Of a stretch of 33,261 nt of DNA, positions 30,246 through 33,261 are shown one piece after another. Under the pieces are notes generated by a model, which was given only the letters and a program-made list of their open reading frames with translations, searched no databases and was not told the origin of the DNA. This stretch comes from an uncultured Oscillospiraceae bacterium (GTDB lineage Bacteria; Bacillota; Clostridia; Oscillospirales; Oscillospiraceae): contig CAKUHB010000030.1 in the NCBI GenBank assembly GCA_934655875.1, positions 1 through 33,261 of the forward strand. The letters run 5' to 3'. A program made the position numbers and the translations under genes. Each line of letters starts with the position of its first letter. Within the stretch, counting starts at the first letter, position 1.

Positions 30246-30285
30246 AACTCCCGCCTTTTCCGGAAGGAAAGGGCGGGAGTTTTTC
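30246..30285 (+). terminator. Intrinsic terminator after the DUF2500 gene
   Basis: AACTCCCGCCTTTTCC (30246-30261) pairs with GGAAAGGGCGGGAGTT (30266-30281), with one wobble pair and a GGAA loop; TTTTT (30280-30284) follows. Confidence 0.9.
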
Positions 30286-30369
30286 TGTGGTGTCGGAGGG
30301 AAAACGGCATAAGGCTGAAGCCCTCCTGCAAATTTGCGACTGTGAGACTCCCTTGAACCGACCAAGAAA

Positions 30370-30853
30370 ACTGGCAGATTTGCACCCGAAAACGCCTTCC
30401 CCTGGGGGCCGATTCCCCCTGTCAGGGGGAAATGTCCCGAAGGGACAAAAGGGGTAGGGACAGGTGGCCCGAAGGGCCGGATGAGGGACTGTAGCACCAT
30501 CGACACTGCAAAGCAAATAATCGGTGCATTCAGTCCCTCATCAGTCTGCGCTTTCGCGCAGCCAGCTTCCCCCAGGGAAAGCCAATTTGGCCGGTGCGAA
30601 TACGTACCATCAGCAAGTTTCGATGGCACCTTCTATTGACTGCACTGGTTCAAAGGCAACAACTAGTAAATCTGATACCTACACCAACGGGCGGCGCGTA
30701 TCAAAGTGTCCGTATTGTGACCCAATGCGAATGTAAAGGCTCTCCCAAATCGACGCTTACCTAAACTGCACTGCGGTGGGCATCCAGCGTCTCCAGCACT
30801 CTTTTCTCCCCAATCTTTTCTCTTGCGAGAGAAAAGACAGGGCCTCTGGAGGC
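30370..30853 (-). repeat. Composite non-coding repeat, copy B (inverted)
   Basis: Read on the minus strand this repeats the blocks of copy A in the same order. The stem GTCTTTTCTCT/AGAGAAAAGA (within 30814-30840) comes first. The core (30702-30594) follows, the same length as in copy A and about four bases in five identical by eye. Then come a stem-loop module and a tail with GTGCAAATCTGCC (30374-30386). About 45 bases are extra between stem and core. Nothing here codes. Sequence 30286-30369 shows no feature I can name. Confidence 0.82.
30413..30585. mobile_element. MITE-like stem-loop module inside copy B
   Basis: It starts with TTCCCCCT-GTC-AGGGGGAA (30413-30431) and ends with the GCTTCCCCCAGGGAAAGC hairpin (30564-30581). 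In between are TGTCCC-GAA-GGGACA (30434-30448 region), GGCCC-GAA-GGGCC, the 12-bp stem GATGAGGGACTG/CAGTCCCTCATC (30480-30491, 30531-30542) and a TGCGC/GCGCA stem. Its sequence differs from the module in copy A, but position and architecture are alike. Confidence 0.6.
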
Positions 30854-30906
30854 ACACGATGGTATCGTTTCTTAAGAATTATTTATTGTTTTTCAATAAA
30901 TTTTAA

Positions 30907-30946
30907 TTGACAAACGATCTGTGGTGTGGTAGCCTGTATCCACAGA
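30907..30946 (+). promoter_or_regulatory. Promoter and dyad of the DUF2975 operon
   Basis: TTGACA (30907-30912) and TAGCCT (30930-30935) have a 17-base spacer. TCTGTGG (30918-30924) and CCACAGA (30940-30946) form a perfect 7-bp inverted repeat that encloses the -10. It is a likely target of the HTH protein encoded in the operon. Confidence 0.55.
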
Positions 30947-30962
30947 AAGGATGTGCTGAAAT

Positions 30963-31412
30963 ATGAACTGGTCTAAAAACAGCTCGATTGCGCTTTCAAG
31001 AGCCTGTGTGGTTTTATTTATGATTCTGCTGGCTGCCCTCGATATCGGGTGCTATTGGGCGGTCGGGTGGTTTGTCCGGCTGCGGCTGATGAACCGGGAC
31101 TTTATTTTCCTGATGATGGCGACGATCTATCTTTGCAGCGGCTTCGGCTGGGTGCTGCTCGTGCGGCTGTGGCAGCTGCTGCAAAATATCCGCGCGCAGC
31201 TTGTCTTTGACGCGCGCAATGTGCGCCTGCTGCGGCAGGTCAGCTGGTGCTGCGTCGGCGCGGGCGCGGTATGTCTGGTCAGCTGTCTGTATTATCTGCC
31301 GTTCATCGCGGTCGCCATCGCGGCGGGCTTTATGGCGCTGATTGTGCGCATTGTCAAGAATATTTTCCAGCAGGCCATCGATATGAAGTCTGAGCTGGAC
31401 CTTACGATCTAG
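30963..31412 (+). CDS. DUF2975 domain membrane protein
   Basis: The 149-residue protein has four hydrophobic helices (about 13-35, 45-70, 93-112 and 114-128). The layout and ending of DUF2975 are present: WQLLQNIRAQLVFDARNVRLLRQVSW and IVRIVKNIFQQAIDMKSELDLTI. The family usually sits next to a YozG-type HTH protein and is thought to work with it, as seen here 10 bases downstream. AAAGGATG precedes the ATG. What it senses or does is unknown. Confidence 0.88.
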   Translation: MNWSKNSSIALSRACVVLFMILLAALDIGCYWAVGWFVRLRLMNRDFIFLMMATIYLCSGFGWVLLVRLWQLLQNIRAQLVFDARNVRLLRQVSWCCVGAGAVCLVSCLYYLPFIAVAIAAGFMALIVRIVKNIFQQAIDMKSELDLTI

Positions 31413-31422
31413 GAGGTGCGGC

Positions 31423-31629
31423 ATGGAAATTCTCGTGAATCTGGACGTCATGATGGCAAAGCGCAAAATTTCCGCCGGCGATCTGGCCGAGCGTATCGGC
31501 ATCACACCCGCGAACCTCTCCATTCTCAAAAACAACAAAGCCAAGGCCATCCGCTTTTCCACGCTCATGGCCCTGTGCCATGAGCTCCGCTGCCAGCCGG
31601 GTGACCTGCTGGAGTTTGTCGACGACTGA
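31423..31629 (+). CDS. YozG-like XRE family HTH regulator
   Basis: The 68-residue single-domain DNA-binding protein starts MEILVNLDVMMAKRKISAGD. The helix-turn-helix is SAGDLAERIGITPANLSILK, and the end CHELRCQPGDLLEFV is typical of the group. TAGGAGGTGCGG precedes the ATG. The gene follows DUF2975 by 10 bases and precedes DUF4173 by 14, so it is in the same transcript. It probably controls this operon through the dyad in front of it. Confidence 0.9.
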   Translation: MEILVNLDVMMAKRKISAGDLAERIGITPANLSILKNNKAKAIRFSTLMALCHELRCQPGDLLEFVDD

Positions 31630-31643
31630 AAGGAGGTTTTCCG

Positions 31644-33014
31644 ATGGAGGAGCATAAGAACAACGAAGCTTCCCGCCCGCAGGAAGCGCCCGACTGGGCA
31701 AAGCAGACGCTCGCACCGATCCGGCCGCCGTTTGCGGCCAGTCGGAAGGAGTGCATTCTTGCGTTTTTGCTGTATCTGCTGGCGTATGTGTATCTGGGCT
31801 CGCAGTGGTGGGTGCTGCCTCTGTTTGCCGCTGGATTCCTCGCGGCGGCGGAATACCGGTTCCGGGACGTAAAGCGCCCGCGCGAGAGCTGGATCTGGCT
31901 TCTTTGCGTGGTGATGATCGTGGGTTGCCTTACATGGCGGGAGCTGCATCCGGATCGGTTCGATTCGAAGGTGTCCGGGCAGCTTGTGATGGAGTACGCC
32001 ATCCCCACGGGGCTTGCATGGCTGGCGCTGCATCTTCTCGCTGTCTACTGGCTTTTGTGCCGCGCCGGGCGGCTGACCGGCGGCGGGAGCGGGCATCTGC
32101 TGCCGCTCGACGCGCTGTTCGCGTTTATCATCGTTCCGTTCAAAAATTTCTTCCTGCGTATCCGCTGCGTTGTTTTTGCGCTGAAGCCGAAAAAGGAGCG
32201 CACCGCCAACGCGGGCACGATCGCGGGCGCGGTGCTCGCGGCGTTTGCCGCGCTGGTGCTGCTCGCACTGGCGATGACGCAGCTGTCCGCCGCAGACGAT
32301 ACGTTCAGCGAGCTGCTCAGCGGTCTGCGGCAGGCGCTGACGCCTGATCTTGACCAGCCATGGTTCTACCGGCTTCTCCTCTCGCTGCCGGTCGGCGCGT
32401 ATCTGTTCGGCATGCTGGCAGGGCTCGGCCGTGAGACGCCGGAGGACATGCGCAGGCGCGGCATGTCCGCAGAAGCTGCGCTGCCGAAGCTGCGGGTCGT
32501 CCCGCAGGGCGCATGGCTCGCGGCACTGGGGGTGTTCAGCGCGGTCTATCTCGTGTTCTTTTTCGTGCAGGGCCGGTATCTGTTCGGCGCGTTCACGCGG
32601 ACGCTGCCGGAGAGCTTCACCGTCGCCCAATACGCACGGCAGGGCTTCTTTGAGCTGTGCCGCGTCATGGCGATCAACCTGACGCTTTTCTGGCTTGTCA
32701 CGCGCACCGCGCGGCAGGAAAGCAGGCCCGTCCGCTGGATGGCGGCGGCGCTTTTGATCGAGAGCATGCTGTTTGCCGTTATTGCGATCTCCAAGCTGGC
32801 TCTGTACATCGACTGCTTTGGCCTGACGCCGCTGCGCGTGCAGAGCACATGGCTCGTGTGCGTGCTGCTCTTTGGCTGCGGCTGCGCGCTCCATACCCAT
32901 CTGACGGGCAGAAAATCCATGCGCGCATGGATGATCTTCGGCGCACTTACGCTATCAGCCCTGTGCGCGGTGCAGCTCCCCATGCTTGTCCCGGCACAGG
33001 AATATCTGGGGTAA
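31644..33014 (+). CDS. DUF4173 family multi-spanning membrane protein
   Basis: The 456-residue protein has about 12 hydrophobic helices after a polar N-terminus (1-35). The segment VFFFVQGRYLFGAFTRTLPE with SFTVAQYARQGFFELCRVMA is the recognisable DUF4173 core. AAAGGAGG lies 8 bases before the ATG. The gene ends the DUF2975/HTH operon. The family often accompanies such pairs in clostridia and is proposed to act in envelope or stress signalling. No catalytic site is apparent. Confidence 0.85.
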   Translation: MEEHKNNEASRPQEAPDWAKQTLAPIRPPFAASRKECILAFLLYLLAYVYLGSQWWVLPLFAAGFLAAAEYRFRDVKRPRESWIWLLCVVMIVGCLTWRELHPDRFDSKVSGQLVMEYAIPTGLAWLALHLLAVYWLLCRAGRLTGGGSGHLLPLDALFAFIIVPFKNFFLRIRCVVFALKPKKERTANAGTIAGAVLAAFAALVLLALAMTQLSAADDTFSELLSGLRQALTPDLDQPWFYRLLLSLPVGAYLFGMLAGLGRETPEDMRRRGMSAEAALPKLRVVPQGAWLAALGVFSAVYLVFFFVQGRYLFGAFTRTLPESFTVAQYARQGFFELCRVMAINLTLFWLVTRTARQESRPVRWMAAALLIESMLFAVIAISKLALYIDCFGLTPLRVQSTWLVCVLLFGCGCALHTHLTGRKSMRAWMIFGALTLSALCAVQLPMLVPAQEYLG

Positions 33015-33026
33015 AAAAGAATCAGC

Positions 33027-33071
33027 GTATCCAACGCCCGGGCAGGCAGCACCTGTCCGGGCGTTGGATAC
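33027..33071 (+). terminator. Long stem-loop after the DUF4173 gene
   Basis: GTATCCAACGCCCGG (33027-33041) pairs perfectly with the complement at 33057-33071. Five further pairs (33042-33046 with 33052-33056, one G-T) leave a short loop. The T-run is poor on this strand. Confidence 0.75.
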
Positions 33072-33080
33072 AATATACCG

Positions 33081-33116
33081 AAAAACTCCCGGACAAGCAG
33101 AAGCTGTCCGGGAGTT
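33081..33116 (-). terminator. Terminator facing the rpsI fragment
   Basis: AACTCCCGGACA and TGTCCGGGAGTT (33084-33095, 33105-33116) pair perfectly. On the minus strand TTTTT follows. It lies 26 bases after the S9 stop codon, so it was probably the original terminator of rpsI. Confidence 0.8.
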
Positions 33117-33142
33117 GTAAGCAGTAAAAATCTGAAGGAGAC

Positions 33143-33190
33143 TCAGCGCTTGGAGAACTGCGGCGCGCGGCGAGCTGCCTTCAAGCCGTA
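33143..33190 (-). pseudogene. rpsI: 3' end of ribosomal protein S9 gene (attachment-site fragment)
   Basis: The last 15 codons and stop of S9 are present on the minus strand: YGLKAARRAPQFSKR, the near-invariant S9 C-terminus. Directly upstream (33191 rightwards) the same frame reads unrelated residues (TAQKLAQ) instead of the S9 body. The fragment lies in front of a terminator with the orientation of rpsI. This is what a site-specific element that inserts in the 3' end of rpsI leaves at its far junction; the intact gene would be at the other end. Confidence 0.8.
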
Positions 33191-33261
33191 CTGCGCGAGT
33201 TTTTGAGCTGTTTTTCCTTGATATTCCGGGCTTTTCCGGCTTTCTGCTTCTCGGTTATCCG
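33181..33261 (-). CDS. 3' end of a gene of the inserted element, possibly its integrase (partial)
   Basis: A minus-strand frame enters from beyond the window and stops at 33181-33183, inside the rpsI fragment. The visible 26 codons are rich in Lys, Arg and Gln and end KEKQLKNSRSTA. Integrase genes commonly lie at the element's end and terminate in or near the attachment site, so this may be one. The tail is too short to recognise a recombinase family, and the frame could also be chance. Confidence 0.45.
   Translation of the reverse strand, partial: RITEKQKAGKARNIKEKQLKNSRSTA

Noticed and set aside
1..33261. CRISPR arrays, tRNA or rRNA genes, transposase genes
   Set aside because: No regularly spaced repeats, no cloverleaf with conserved T-loop, no rRNA blocks and no transposase motifs were seen on either strand.

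Overview
The window comes from a GC-rich (about 60% by eye) low-G+C-lineage anaerobe, most likely a gut clostridium of the Oscillospiraceae type. The reasons are sigma-A-like promoters (TTGACA/TATAAT) and strong AGGAGG ribosome sites, many GTG/TTG starts, paired short chromate transporters, a BlaI/BlaR1-type pair, Rrf2 regulators beside MATE pumps, a heterodimeric ABC exporter, a DUF2975/YozG-type HTH/DUF4173 cluster, and dispersed stem-loop repeats of the kind common in these genomes. The species cannot be fixed from this sequence alone.

Layout. 1-2.2 kb: a leftward BlaI-type repressor and BlaR1-like M56 membrane protease with a clear operator/promoter. 2.2-3.9 kb: two overlapping half-size ChrA proteins, then a small Cys-rich protein. 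3.9-10.1 kb: two MATE pumps, each next to an Rrf2 regulator, bracketing a YfbR-like HD nucleotidase and a uracil permease; the permease has a leader peptide and an attenuator in front of it. 10.1-14.1 kb: divergent M32 carboxypeptidase and M3 oligopeptidase genes and a small membrane protein. 14.2-22.0 kb: a complete oligopeptide-type ABC importer (lipoprotein, two permeases, two ATPases and an 82-aa membrane protein); both the binding protein and the second permease are much longer than usual. 22.1-25.7 kb: a heterodimeric ABC exporter with one degenerate ATP site. 26.1-30.2 kb: leftward cysteine desulfidase-like and NifX-like genes, a leftward AbrB/ATPase/ABC-2 permease operon and a rightward DUF2500 gene. 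This block is flanked by two inverted copies of a composite non-coding repeat. 30.9-33.0 kb: DUF2975, HTH and DUF4173 genes.

The right edge is an insertion junction. A 48-bp piece that encodes only the last 15 codons of ribosomal protein S9 (rpsI) lies there without the rest of the gene. A different leftward reading frame, running in from beyond the window, ends inside it. This is what an integrative element targeting the 3' end of rpsI leaves behind. The element itself would lie to the right.

Functional themes are peptide import and intracellular hydrolysis (importer plus M3/M32 peptidases), nucleobase/nucleotide salvage (UraA, YfbR), sulfur amino-acid breakdown, and several efflux systems under local regulators. 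The most interesting signals are the coupled leader peptide/attenuator of the uracil permease, the rpsI attachment site, the paired inverted composite repeats and the enlarged peptide-importer subunits.
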